From an uncultured Intrasporangium sp. (GTDB lineage: Bacteria > Actinomycetota > Actinomycetes > Actinomycetales > Dermatophilaceae): a DNA stretch of 9,210 bases. The stretch spans positions 1 through 9,210 of the forward strand of contig CALMNV010000071.1 of the NCBI GenBank assembly GCA_937873285.1, read 5' to 3'. The position numbers and the translations under genes are program-made. Below the pieces are notes generated by a model. It ran no database searches. It worked only from the letters and a program-made list of their open reading frames with translations, and had not been told where the DNA came from. Position 1 is the first letter of the stretch; each line of letters opens with the position of its first letter. Of the stretch, positions 1-6,831 are shown in pieces.

Positions 1-1329
1 GGTGCGGCAGAAGACGACGGTGCGGCCCTCGCGGTTGGCGACCTCGGCGGTGATCGCCTTCTTGTGCACCGGGTCGATGAGGAGCACGTGGTGCTCCATC
101 GTCTCGACGGAGGCCGTGGCGTCGTCCGTGGAGTGGGTGACCGGGTCAGTGAGGTAGCGCTCGACGAGGGTGTCGATGCCGTTGTCCAGCGTGGCCGAGA
201 AGAGCAGCCGCTGCCCGTCTGCCGGGATGAGGTCGAGGCTGGTCGAGATCTCGGGCAGGAAGCCCATCTCGGCCATGTGGTCCGCCTCGTCGAGCACGGT
301 GATGCGCACGTCGCCCATCTCGACCGCACCACGCTCGAGCAGGTCGTTGAGCCGCCCGGGGGTCGCGATGAGGATGTCGACGCCGCGGTTGAGGGCGTTG
401 ATCTGGCCGGTGTAGCTCAGGCCGCCCGCGACGAGCTTGTGCCGCAGACCGACGACGTGCACGAGCGGCTCGAGGGCGTCGGAGACCTGCATGGCCAGCT
501 CGCGGGTCGGCACGAGGACCAGAGCCCGCGGCCGGCGCGGCGTGCTGCGGGTGCCGGTCTCGAGGAGGCGGGCGATGAGCGGCAGGCCGAAGGCGAGCGT
601 CTTGCCCGACCCGGTCTGGCCGCGACCCAGCACGTCTCGCCCGGCGAGCGCGTCGGGGATGGCGGCCGTCTGGATGGGGAACGGCGTCGTGATGCCCTCG
701 CGGGCGAGCCGCTCGACGAGCCGCTCCGGCAGCCCGAGGGCGGCGAAGCCGTTGTCCTCGGCGACCTCGACCGGGCCCTCGGAGACGTCAGCGCGCGTCG
801 CCTTGGTCCACGTGTCGGCGGCGAGGCGCTCGGTCTCCGCGTCCTGCGTGAAGCGGTCCTCGAAGGAGCCGGTGCGACGCTCGGCACGGGGGGCGAAGTC
901 TCGGCCACGTCGCTCGGACGGCGGTCGGCCGCGGTCGTATGCCGGACGGTCGGCCCGGTCGTAGACCGGACGGTCGGCGCGCTGGGAGGAGCGGCCCGCC
1001 CGGTCGTCCCGCTGGTAGGAGCGCCCACCGCGGTCGTCGCGACGCTCGAACGACGGGCGCTCCTGCCGGTCGAAGGACCGACGGTCGTCGCGACGCTCGA
1101 ACGACGGGCGCTCCTGCCGGTCGTAGGGACGGCGTCCATCAGGGCGGTCGAAGGAGCGACGCTCCTCGCGCGGGGCGCGCCACTCCCGGCCGCCGACGTG
1201 CGGCGAGCCAGCCGCGGCAGCCGGAGCGCTCTGGCCGCGGTGCGCCTTCTTGGCGCTCGCCGCGGCGTTCTTCTGGCCGGTGGTCCAGCGGGCCTTCTTG
1301 GGCGCGCCGGAGAGGGTGGACTTGGGCAT
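1..1329 (-). CDS. DEAD-box ATP-dependent RNA helicase (RhlE-like), N-terminal 443 codons, truncated by window edge
   Basis: ATP-dependent RNA unwinding enzyme, expected in the cytoplasm acting in ribosome assembly, mRNA turnover or cold adaptation. Reading the minus strand from ATG at 1329, the motifs appear in canonical order: Q motif with Gln220 (TPFPIQ), Walker A GQTGSGKT at 237-244, PTREL at 274-278, TPGRL at 323-327, DEAD at 347-350, SAT at 378-380, and TVVFC (motif IV) just before the edge. The RecA-like domain 2 therefore lies mostly outside the window. The first ~190 residues are a basic, low-complexity tail: a Lys/Ala-rich start, then Arg/Asp/Ser/Phe/Tyr-rich repeats at about 50-145. 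Such tails are more usual at the C terminus of RhlE-type proteins. The start is supported by motif spacing and by an upstream AAGTGAG about 10 nt before the ATG, which is weak. Family assignment is firm; the precise paralogue is not. Confidence 0.95.
   Translation of the reverse strand, partial: MPKSTLSGAPKKARWTTGQKNAAASAKKAHRGQSAPAAAAGSPHVGGREWRAPREERRSFDRPDGRRPYDRQERPSFERRDDRRSFDRQERPSFERRDDRGGRSYQRDDRAGRSSQRADRPVYDRADRPAYDRGRPPSERRGRDFAPRAERRTGSFEDRFTQDAETERLAADTWTKATRADVSEGPVEVAEDNGFAALGLPERLVERLAREGITTPFPIQTAAIPDALAGRDVLGRGQTGSGKTLAFGLPLIARLLETGTRSTPRRPRALVLVPTRELAMQVSDALEPLVHVVGLRHKLVAGGLSYTGQINALNRGVDILIATPGRLNDLLERGAVEMGDVRITVLDEADHMAEMGFLPEISTSLDLIPADGQRLLFSATLDNGIDTLVERYLTDPVTHSTDDATASVETMEHHVLLIDPVHKKAITAEVANREGRTVVFCRT
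1031..1123 (-). repeat. 51-bp-period direct repeat inside the helicase tail
   Basis: Two identical 42-bp blocks lie at 1031-1072 and 1082-1123, a period of 51 bp or 17 codons. In the protein this gives two copies of DRQERPSFERRDDR within the disordered N-terminal tail of the helicase. A second, shorter repeat follows at about 930-985, where a 24-bp unit encodes ADRPVYDR and then ADRPAYDR. The periods are multiples of three, so copy-number change would lengthen or shorten the tail without shifting the frame. Confidence 0.85.
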
Positions 1330-1619
1330 GCGTATTCAGCTCACTTCAACTCGAGCAGACTTCGTCTCGAGCCGTGAGCCATGCACGACCGTATCGACGA
1401 GCCTCAGGCGCGTCGTTCGCGCCCGTGTGGACCGGTGCCACGGCCTCTGTGCCGTCCGGTGTCGGACCCGCTCCGCGTCGGGGGTGTGGTTTCCGCACGA
1501 CGTGACGCTCTCGCCACGTCAGCACGGGCGTCGCCTCGCCGGCCGGGGCCTCTCAAGCCGGGGGCGAGGAGACCATCCGTCCTGGTCCCGAGGCGACTCG
1601 GAGCCGGATGCCCTCAAGC
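1330..1619. other. Intergenic region between the helicase start and the VanZ-like gene end
   Basis: About 290 bases with no convincing gene. The helicase-proximal part holds the leader hairpin and candidate -10 element listed separately. Further out, GACGTG at 1499-1504 and CACGTC at 1515-1520 form a 6-bp inverted repeat with a 10-nt gap, which could be a weak operator or chance. Frames that cross this stretch have arbitrary composition, no ribosome binding site and no recognisable domain. No clear intrinsic terminator follows the VanZ-like gene. Confidence 0.6.
1338..1380 (-). promoter_or_regulatory. Leader hairpin overlapping the helicase ribosome binding site
   Basis: In the helicase mRNA sense, GGCUCAC (1380-1374) can pair with GUGAGCU (1344-1338), with one G-U pair. 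Inside it, CUCGAG (1371-1366) can pair with CUCGAG (1355-1350), leaving an internal loop of GG opposite UUGAA. The 3' arm of the outer stem contains the only Shine-Dalgarno-like run (AAGUGAG) before AUG 1329, so folding would hide it. A TAnnnT-type -10 candidate, TACGGT, sits at 1393-1388; it would put a transcription start around 1381-1382, making this hairpin nearly the whole leader. The pairing is seen in the sequence; the regulatory role is inference. Confidence 0.45.
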
Positions 1620-2027
1620 CTACCAGCGCCGGGCCACGCGTCCGACCACCGGGCCCCCTGCTGCCGAGCCGTCCGAGGCGCGGCGACGCCGAGCCAGAGC
1701 CCAGCCCGCGACCGCGACCCCCACGACGTCGAGGACGACGTCCCACGGGTCACCTGAGCGCCCGGGCAGCACGACGGCCTGGACGACCTCGCTGAGCGGA
1801 GCGTGCACGAGGAACACCGCCACCGCGGCCACCGCGGAACGGCCCGCGAGCTGCAGGGCTCGCCCCACGGCATACGTCGGGACGAGGAAGACCAGCCCGT
1901 GCACCACCTTGTCGGTCCATGAGACCGGCCCCTGCACCGAGACGACCGGCCAGTAGAGCACGAGCACCTGTCCGACGACGGCCACGGCCGCGACGGCGGC
2001 GGGCAGTCGGCGTGGTCGGGTTGGCAT
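1620..2027 (-). CDS. VanZ-like family integral membrane protein
   Basis: Small membrane protein of 135 residues whose biochemical role is not established; the family is named after VanZ of teicoplanin resistance, but most members are not resistance determinants. The sequence shows a short basic N terminus (TRPRR), a hydrophobic segment at about 9-31, the family signature D39-K40-x-x-H43 leading into a second segment (about 41-60), a third at about 64-80, the conserved E80...Q83 and R90...D93-x-x-D96...D100 stretch, and a last segment at about 97-112 followed by RRRR, suggesting a cytoplasmic C-terminal tail. ATG 2027 is preceded by GGAGG with a 4-nt gap, a good site that fixes the start. It is divergent from the thioredoxin gene, separated by about 175 bp without a recognisable strong promoter. 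The VanZ call is based on motif pattern, not on a search. Confidence 0.8.
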   Translation of the reverse strand: MPTRPRRLPAAVAAVAVVGQVLVLYWPVVSVQGPVSWTDKVVHGLVFLVPTYAVGRALQLAGRSAVAAVAVFLVHAPLSEVVQAVVLPGRSGDPWDVVLDVVGVAVAGWALARRRRASDGSAAGGPVVGRVARRW

Positions 2028-2202
2028 GGCGCCTCCAGTGTGACATCACCGCCGCCACCCCGGATGCCGACGTCTGGCAGCGCTGCGCGTCGGCCAGGCC
2101 CCCTCGCGGCCCGCCCGGGACATGGCGGTCGGGATGCCGGTCCAGACGGGGCAGGCGGAGGCTGCTCGGAATAGCGCCTAGGGCGACGTCGTTGGCAAGG
2201 CC

Positions 2203-2589
2203 ATGGCAACCACAGAGCTGACCGCGCAGTCCTTCGAGAAGACCGTCCTCGACAACGACATCGTGCTCGTCGACTTCTGGGCGTCCTGGTGCGGCCCGTG
2301 CCGGCAGTTCGCGCCCGTCTACGAGGCGGCGTCCGAGCGCAACGAGGGCATCGTCTTCGGCAAGGTCGACACGGAGGCGGAGCAGTCCCTCGCGGCCGCC
2401 GCCAACATCACCTCCATCCCGACGCTGATGGCCTTCAAGGAGGGCGTCCTCGTCTTCGCCCAGCCCGGCGCCCTGCCGCAGTCGGCGCTGCAGGAGGTCA
2501 TCGACAAGGTCAAGGAGCTCGACATCGCCCCGATCAAGGAGCAGCTGGCGGCGCAGACCGCGAGCGAGTCCGCCGCGCAGCAGGCCTGA
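2203..2589 (+). CDS. trxA: Thioredoxin
   Basis: Cytoplasmic dithiol-disulfide oxidoreductase of 128 residues that reduces protein disulfides and is recycled by NADPH-thioredoxin reductase. The classical fold is clear: beta strand IVLVDFWA with buried acid Asp24, active site W29-C-G-P-C33, a second strand IVFGKVD ending at about 56, the cis-proline loop with Pro73 (SIPT), and a GALP segment near the glycine-rich turn. It is about 20 residues longer than E. coli TrxA because of an Ala/Gln/Ser-rich C-terminal extension (about 107-128). The ATG at 2203 has only a weak AAGG two bases upstream, so initiation may rely on little or no Shine-Dalgarno pairing. No in-frame alternative start improves the fit. 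The gene is monocistronic and ends before a strong hairpin. No thioredoxin reductase gene is adjacent. Confidence 0.95.
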   Translation: MATTELTAQSFEKTVLDNDIVLVDFWASWCGPCRQFAPVYEAASERNEGIVFGKVDTEAEQSLAAAANITSIPTLMAFKEGVLVFAQPGALPQSALQEVIDKVKELDIAPIKEQLAAQTASESAAQQA

Positions 2590-2635
2590 CCCGCGCGCGG
2601 GGCCGGCCTGCTGCGCGGCATACGGCACGGAAGCA

Positions 2636-2676
2636 ACGAAGGAGGGCGCCCGGGCAGACCGGGCGCCCTCCTTCGT
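2636..2676. terminator. Strong hairpin terminator shared by convergent thioredoxin and tmRNA genes
   Basis: Perfect 18-bp inverted repeat: arms 2636-2653 and 2659-2676 around a 5-nt loop (gcaga). It lies 47 bp after the thioredoxin stop and 60 bp beyond the tmRNA 3' end, so it can stop transcription from both sides. Neither side has a clear U-tract, which is common for terminators in high-GC actinobacteria. A second, smaller 6-bp hairpin (2697-2702 with 2708-2713) lies nearer the tmRNA 3' end. Confidence 0.85.
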
Positions 2677-2735
2677 CCTGCAGTCAGGCACTTGTCGTGC
2701 AGCTGTCCTGCACAGCGTGATGTGGCCACCGCGAG

Positions 2736-3102
2736 TGGTGGAGGTGGCGGGAATTGAACCCGCGTCCGATGACGAGAAACCAGGGCTTCTCCGGGTGCAG
2801 TGCGCTACGGATTTTCTCGGCCCCAGAGCTCGCGCGCACACGTCCTCTGACAGGCCCAGCTGAGAGAGAGTCCGACACCGCGTCCCAGCACCGCGATGTC
2901 GCAAGTTTCCTAGCTGACGCCAGGCACTGAGTCGGAAACTAGCTCAGGCTGACGGACTTCGAGGCTCGCTCAGGCGGCGAGGGCGAAGTCGGTGCGCTTG
3001 GAGTTGGCACCTATTGGTTTGCAGGGAGCGTTGACGAGATAACCCTGCATCCTCGACCCGCTTCCCCTGGGTTGTCGACCACCGTCGAAACCGATCACCC
3101 CC
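2736..3102 (-). ncRNA. ssrA: Transfer-messenger RNA (tmRNA)
   Basis: Ribosome-rescue RNA of about 367 nt, read on the minus strand. The 5' end GGGGGUG (3102-3096) pairs with CACCUCC near the 3' end to give a 7-bp acceptor stem with G-U at the third pair, the alanine identity element, followed by discriminator A and an encoded CCA ending at 2736. GGUUUCGAC follows the 5' arm as in bacterial tmRNAs. The T arm is GCGGG-UUCAAUU-CCCGC. A pseudoknot-1 stem is visible (GCAGGG at 3048-3043 with CCCUGC at 3026-3021), and a later 7-bp stem pairs 2904-2910 with 2934-2940. The tag frame is described separately. It works with SmpB, encoded on the same strand beyond pyc. Ends are placed by the acceptor stem and should be correct to within a base or two. 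Confidence 0.96.
2970..3008 (-). other. ssrA: tmRNA proteolysis-tag reading frame (ANSKRTDFALAA)
   Basis: Twelve codons plus TGA inside the tmRNA, starting at resume codon GCC at 3008-3006. The encoded tag is ANSKRTDFALAA. It ends in -LAA, the usual degron end recognised by ClpXP. The AATAGGT run immediately upstream of the resume codon matches the usual position of the SmpB-dependent frame-setting element. The tag resembles those of other actinobacteria. Confidence 0.93.
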
Positions 3103-3109
3103 ATGAGGG

Positions 3110-3137
3110 TGTCCACATCACGCTGTCCAGTTGTCAA
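3110..3137 (-). promoter_or_regulatory. Probable promoter of tmRNA
   Basis: On the minus strand a perfect TTGACA (3137-3132) is followed after 16 bp by TGGACA (3115-3110). Although the -10 hexamer is weak, its spacing puts the transcription start at about 3103-3104, almost exactly at the mature tmRNA 5' end (3102). This agreement is the main support. The -35 is the only perfect TTGACA I noticed in this intergenic region. Confidence 0.55.
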
Positions 3138-3191
3138 CCTGCAGTGCACAGTATGCCGCAGCAACGCCCCTGAGCGCGACGGCATTCCCGC

Positions 3192-3235
3192 GGGCGACAG
3201 GTGGCAGACAGGCGGGCGACCGGTGGGCGACGGTG
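3192..3235 (+). repeat. Four-unit 11-bp tandem repeat (GGGCGACAGGT-like)
   Basis: Four adjacent 11-mers: GGGCGACAGGT (3192), GGCAGACAGGC (3203), GGGCGACCGGT (3214), GGGCGACGGTG (3225). GGGCGAC is exact in units 1, 3 and 4; unit 2 matches unit 3 at 7 of 11 positions. The 11-bp period is close to one helical turn, so equivalent bases face the same side of the DNA. Possibly an iterated regulator site for pyc or ssrA; equally it may be a degenerate GC repeat. Confidence 0.6.
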
Positions 3236-3429
3236 CTGACCGCCGCGCCGGGGTGCCGGCCCCGGATCCGGCGTCCCGTCCCGCTCCCCGGTCGGGCCAT
3301 GGGTGCGGCGGCGCCCCGCCAGTAGGCTTCCCGAAGCGCTGAGCGGCCGCGCGCGGCCCGCACGCAGCCGACGACCGCACCCGCCTGCGCACCGCCCTGC
3401 TCTCCGCCCTGCACCGCCCTGGAGGTCCG

Positions 3430-6400
3430 ATGTTCCGCAAGGTCCTGGTCGCCAACCGAGGCGAGATCGCCGTGCGGGCCTTTCGGGCCGCGACGGAGCT
3501 CGGCGCGAAGACGGTGGCGGTGTACCCCTTCGAGGACCGCAACAGCGAGTACCGGTTCAAGGCCGACGAGGCCTACCTCATCGGCGAGCGGGGGCATCCG
3601 GTCCGCGCCTACCTCGACCCCGCCGGGGTCGTCGACGCGGCGGTGCGGGCGGGCGCCGACGCGGTCTATCCCGGTTACGGCTTCCTCTCCGAGAACCCGG
3701 AGCTCGCCGCCGCGTGCGCCGAGGCTGGGGTCACCTTCGTCGGGCCACCGGCGCGGGTGCTGCAGCTGACGGGCAACAAGGCCCGGGCCATCGAGGCCGC
3801 CGTGGCGGCCGGCCTGCCGACGCTGCGCTCGAGCGAGGCCAGCGACGACCCGGGCGAGCTGCTCACCCGGGCGCGGGAGATCGGCTTTCCGCTCTTCGTC
3901 AAGGCGGTCAGCGGTGGCGGCGGCCGGGGCATGCGCCGGGTGGATGGCCCCGAGGCGCTCCCTGACGCCCTCGACTCGGCGATGCGCGAGGCGGAGTCGG
4001 CCTTCGGCGACGCGCGGATGTATCTCGAGGAGGCGGTCGTCGGGCCGCGGCACATCGAGGTGCAGATCCTCGCGGACGGCGAGGGGAACGTGCTGCACCT
4101 CTACGAGCGGGACTGCTCGGTGCAGCGGCGGCACCAGAAGGTCGTCGAGCTGGCCCCCGCCCCCAACCTCGACCCCGAGCTGCGCGACCGGATCTGCGCC
4201 GACGCGGTGGCCTTCGCCCGGGAGATCGGCTACGTCAACGCCGGCACGGTCGAGTTCCTCCTCGACCCGAGCAGCGGACGCTACGTCTTCATCGAGATGA
4301 ACCCGCGGATCCAGGTCGAGCACACCGTGACCGAGGAGGTCACCGACGTCGACCTGGTCAGCTCCCAGCTGCGGATCGCCTCGGGCGAGACGCTCGCCGA
4401 TCTCGGGCTGGCACAGGAGACCGTGCGGCTGCGCGGTGCCGCGCTGCAGTGCCGGATCACGACGGAGGACCCGGCAAACGGCTTCCGGCCGGACACCGGC
4501 AAGATCACCGTCTACCGCGCGCCGGGCGGCGCCGGCATACGGCTCGACGGTGGGACGGTCTTCGACGGCGCGGTGATCGGTGCCTACTTCGACTCCATGC
4601 TCGTCAAGCTCACCTGCCGTGGGCGCGACCTCGGGATGGCGGTGACGAGGGCGAAGCGCGCGCTGGCGGAGTTCCGGATCCGCGGGGTCAACACCAACAT
4701 CGCGTTCCTCGAGGGCCTGCTCTCGGACCCCGACTTCGTCGCCGGGCGGGTGACGACCGCGTTCATCGACGAGCGTCCCGAGCTGCTGCACACCCGCGCG
4801 CCGGCGGACCGCGGGTCCAAGATCCTCTCCTACGTCGCCCATGTCACCGTCAACCGGCCCTACGGCGAGGCGCGACCGAGCATCTCCCCCCGCGACAAGC
4901 TGCCGGGCTGCGACCTCTCGGCACCGGCACCCCGGGGCGCGTTGCAGCGGCTGCGCGACCTCGGCCCCGAGGGCTTCGCCGCCGACCTGCGCGCCCAGGT
5001 CCCCGTGGCCGTGACCGACACGACGTTCCGGGACGCGCACCAGAGCCTGCTGGCCACGCGGGTGCGCACGCCGGACCTGCTGTGGGTCGCGCCCTACGTC
5101 GCCCGGCTGACCCCGCAGCTGCTCTCCGTGGAGGCGTGGGGCGGCGCGACCTACGACGTCGCGCTGCGCTTCCTCAAGGAGGACCCGTGGGAGCGGCTGG
5201 CCAAGCTGCGCGCGGCGATGCCCAACGTGCCGCTCCAGATGCTGCTGCGCGGGCGCAACACGGTGGGCTACACGCCCTATCCGCGCAAGGTCACCGACGT
5301 GTTCGTGCGCGAGGCGGCGGCGACCGGCATCGACATCTTCCGCATCTTCGACGCGCTCAACTCGGTCGAGCAGATGGCGCCTGCGATCGACGCGGTCCGC
5401 GAGACGGGCACCGCCATCGCGGAGGTCGCCCTGTGCTACACGGGCAACATGCTCTCGCCGGACGAGCGCATCTACACCCTCGACTACTACCTCGCTCTGG
5501 CTGAGCGCATCGCCGAGGCCGGCGCCCACGTCCTCGCCATCAAGGACATGGCGGGCCTGCTGCGCGCTCCCGCGGCCGCCGCGCTCGTCGCCGCCCTCCG
5601 CGAGCGCTTCGACCTGCCGGTCCATCTGCACACCCATGACACGGCCGGAGGGCAGCTGGCCACCCTGCTCGCCGCGGTCGAGGCTGGCGTCGACGCCGTC
5701 GACGTCGCGGCGGCGCCGATGGCGGGCACGACGAGCCAGGTGTCGATGTCCGCCCTCGTCGCCGCGCTCGAGGGCACCGAGCGCGACCCCGGCCTCGACT
5801 TCCGCGCCGTCGCCGACCTCGAGCCCTACTGGGAGGCGACCCGGAGCCTCTACCGGCCCTTCGAGTCGGGCCTGCCCGGCCCGACCGGCCGGGTCTACAC
5901 CCACGAGATCCCGGGCGGGCAGCTGTCCAACCTGCGCCAGCAGGCCATCGCGCTCGGCCTCGGCGACCGCTTCGAGCGGGTCGAGGACATGTATGCCGCC
6001 GCGAACCGCATCCTCGGCAACATCGTCAAGGTCACCCCCAGCTCGAAGGTCGTCGGTGACCTCGCGCTCGCCCTCGTCGGGTCGGGCGTCGACCCCGACC
6101 GGTTCGCCGAGGACCCGCAAAGATACGACATCCCCGACTCGGTCATCGGCTTCCTGGGCGGCGAGCTCGGGGACCCACCGGGCGGCTGGCCGGAGCCGTT
6201 TCGCACCAAGGCGCTCCAGGGGCGGGTCACCCGGCCGCGGGTCACGCAGCTGTCCGCCGACGACGAGGCGGCTCTCGAGCGGGAGCCGAAGCGGACCCTC
6301 AACCACCTGCTCTTCCCCGGCCCGACGGCCGACTACGAGCAGGCGCTCGAGCTCTACTCGGACCTGTCGGTGCTCGGCACCGTGGAGTTCCTGCACGGCC

Positions 6401-6810
6401 TGCGGGTCGGCGTGGAGCACTCCGTCGAGATCGAGCCGGGCAAGACCCTGCTCCTCGGGATCCTCTCGATCGGCGAGCCGGACGACCACGGGATGCGCAC
6501 CGTCATCTGCACGCTCAACGGCCAGACGCGCCAGGTCGAGGTGCGGGACGAGTCCGTCATCTCCACCGTCAAGTCGGCGGAACGGGCCGACCCGAGCGTG
6601 GCCGGCCACGTCGCGGCACCCTTCGGCGGCGTCGTCACGCTCAAGGTCGCGGCGGGCGACCTCGTCGCCGAGGGCGACCCCGTCGCCACGATCGAGGCGA
6701 TGAAGATGGAGGCGACCGTCAGCGCCCCCGTCGCCGGCCGGGTCGAACGAGTGGCCATCAGCGGGCAGGCCCAGGTGGAAGGGGGGGACCTGCTCGTCGT
6801 GCTCAGCTGA
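3430..6810 (+). CDS. pyc: Pyruvate carboxylase, complete single-chain enzyme
   Basis: Biotin- and ATP-dependent carboxylation of pyruvate to oxaloacetate (EC 6.4.1.1), replenishing the citric acid cycle. At 1126 residues it has the usual length. Biotin carboxylase domain (about 1-450): KVLVANRGEIAVR at the start, ATP-grasp glycine loop GGGGRGM at 162-168, HIEVQ at 208-212, HQK at 235-237, and EMNPRIQVEH at 289-298 with metal and catalytic residues. Carboxyltransferase domain (about 525-800): TTFRDAHQS with predicted metal ligand Asp535, pyruvate-site Q603 and R607, Lys705 (IKDMAG) expected to be carbamylated, and His734/His736 in HLHTHD. C-terminal biotin carrier: EAMKM with Lys1092 biotinylated, 34 residues before the end. 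ATG 3430 is preceded by GGAGG with a 4-nt gap. It is convergent with smpB, only 21 bp apart, with no clear terminator between. A separate biotin ligase must act in trans. All key residues are present, so it should be active. Confidence 0.98.
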   Translation: MFRKVLVANRGEIAVRAFRAATELGAKTVAVYPFEDRNSEYRFKADEAYLIGERGHPVRAYLDPAGVVDAAVRAGADAVYPGYGFLSENPELAAACAEAGVTFVGPPARVLQLTGNKARAIEAAVAAGLPTLRSSEASDDPGELLTRAREIGFPLFVKAVSGGGGRGMRRVDGPEALPDALDSAMREAESAFGDARMYLEEAVVGPRHIEVQILADGEGNVLHLYERDCSVQRRHQKVVELAPAPNLDPELRDRICADAVAFAREIGYVNAGTVEFLLDPSSGRYVFIEMNPRIQVEHTVTEEVTDVDLVSSQLRIASGETLADLGLAQETVRLRGAALQCRITTEDPANGFRPDTGKITVYRAPGGAGIRLDGGTVFDGAVIGAYFDSMLVKLTCRGRDLGMAVTRAKRALAEFRIRGVNTNIAFLEGLLSDPDFVAGRVTTAFIDERPELLHTRAPADRGSKILSYVAHVTVNRPYGEARPSISPRDKLPGCDLSAPAPRGALQRLRDLGPEGFAADLRAQVPVAVTDTTFRDAHQSLLATRVRTPDLLWVAPYVARLTPQLLSVEAWGGATYDVALRFLKEDPWERLAKLRAAMPNVPLQMLLRGRNTVGYTPYPRKVTDVFVREAAATGIDIFRIFDALNSVEQMAPAIDAVRETGTAIAEVALCYTGNMLSPDERIYTLDYYLALAERIAEAGAHVLAIKDMAGLLRAPAAAALVAALRERFDLPVHLHTHDTAGGQLATLLAAVEAGVDAVDVAAAPMAGTTSQVSMSALVAALEGTERDPGLDFRAVADLEPYWEATRSLYRPFESGLPGPTGRVYTHEIPGGQLSNLRQQAIALGLGDRFERVEDMYAAANRILGNIVKVTPSSKVVGDLALALVGSGVDPDRFAEDPQRYDIPDSVIGFLGGELGDPPGGWPEPFRTKALQGRVTRPRVTQLSADDEAALEREPKRTLNHLLFPGPTADYEQALELYSDLSVLGTVEFLHGLRVGVEHSVEIEPGKTLLLGILSIGEPDDHGMRTVICTLNGQTRQVEVRDESVISTVKSAERADPSVAGHVAAPFGGVVTLKVAAGDLVAEGDPVATIEAMKMEATVSAPVAGRVERVAISGQAQVEGGDLLVVLS

Positions 6811-6831
6811 CCCGCGCGCCGGCCGGCAGCG

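Larger units (their letters stand above)
3103..3429. other. Intergenic region between divergent ssrA and pyc
   Basis: About 327 bases without a supported gene. It holds the tmRNA promoter (3110-3137), one GTATGCC word (3151-3157), the 11-bp tandem repeats (3192-3235), a GC hairpin (CCGGGG 3248-3253 with CCCCGG 3260-3265), a 10-bp palindrome CCGGATCCGG (3262-3271), a TAnnnT-type -10 candidate for pyc (TAGGCT, 3323-3328, without a convincing -35), and three copies of CCGCCCTG (3392, 3404, 3414) just ahead of the pyc ribosome binding site. A 79-codon frame from 3103 has no ribosome binding site and spans the tmRNA promoter, so I do not call it. Confidence 0.6.

Noticed and set aside
64..1377. 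437-codon plus-strand frame opposite the helicase
   Set aside because: Antisense shadow of the DEAD-box gene, whose motifs are complete and in order on the minus strand; no ribosome binding site or domain.
1620..2027. Glycopeptide (teicoplanin) resistance function for the VanZ-like gene
   Set aside because: No vanR/S/H/A/X neighbours; VanZ-like proteins are widespread in bacteria without such resistance.
2736..2810. Possible tRNA gene suggested by the TTCAATT T-arm and CCA end
   Set aside because: There is no anticodon arm in register; the 5' partner of the acceptor stem lies about 360 nt away and a tag frame is present, so it is the tRNA-like half of tmRNA.
1750..2904. 384-codon minus-strand frame spanning tmRNA, thioredoxin and part of the VanZ-like gene
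   Set aside because: It runs through a structural RNA, a terminator and an antisense thioredoxin gene; no plausible protein.
3103..3342. 79-codon plus-strand frame upstream of pyc
   Set aside because: No Shine-Dalgarno, random Pro/Gly/Arg composition, and it overlaps the tmRNA promoter and the 11-bp repeats.
3118..6609. 1163-codon open frame on the minus strand opposite pyc
   Set aside because: It mirrors pyc codons; the product is Arg/Asp/Val/Leu-rich with no domain. Long antisense frames are expected from GC3 bias. pyc has all catalytic motifs in the opposite strand, and this frame also crosses the intergenic region and the tmRNA promoter side.
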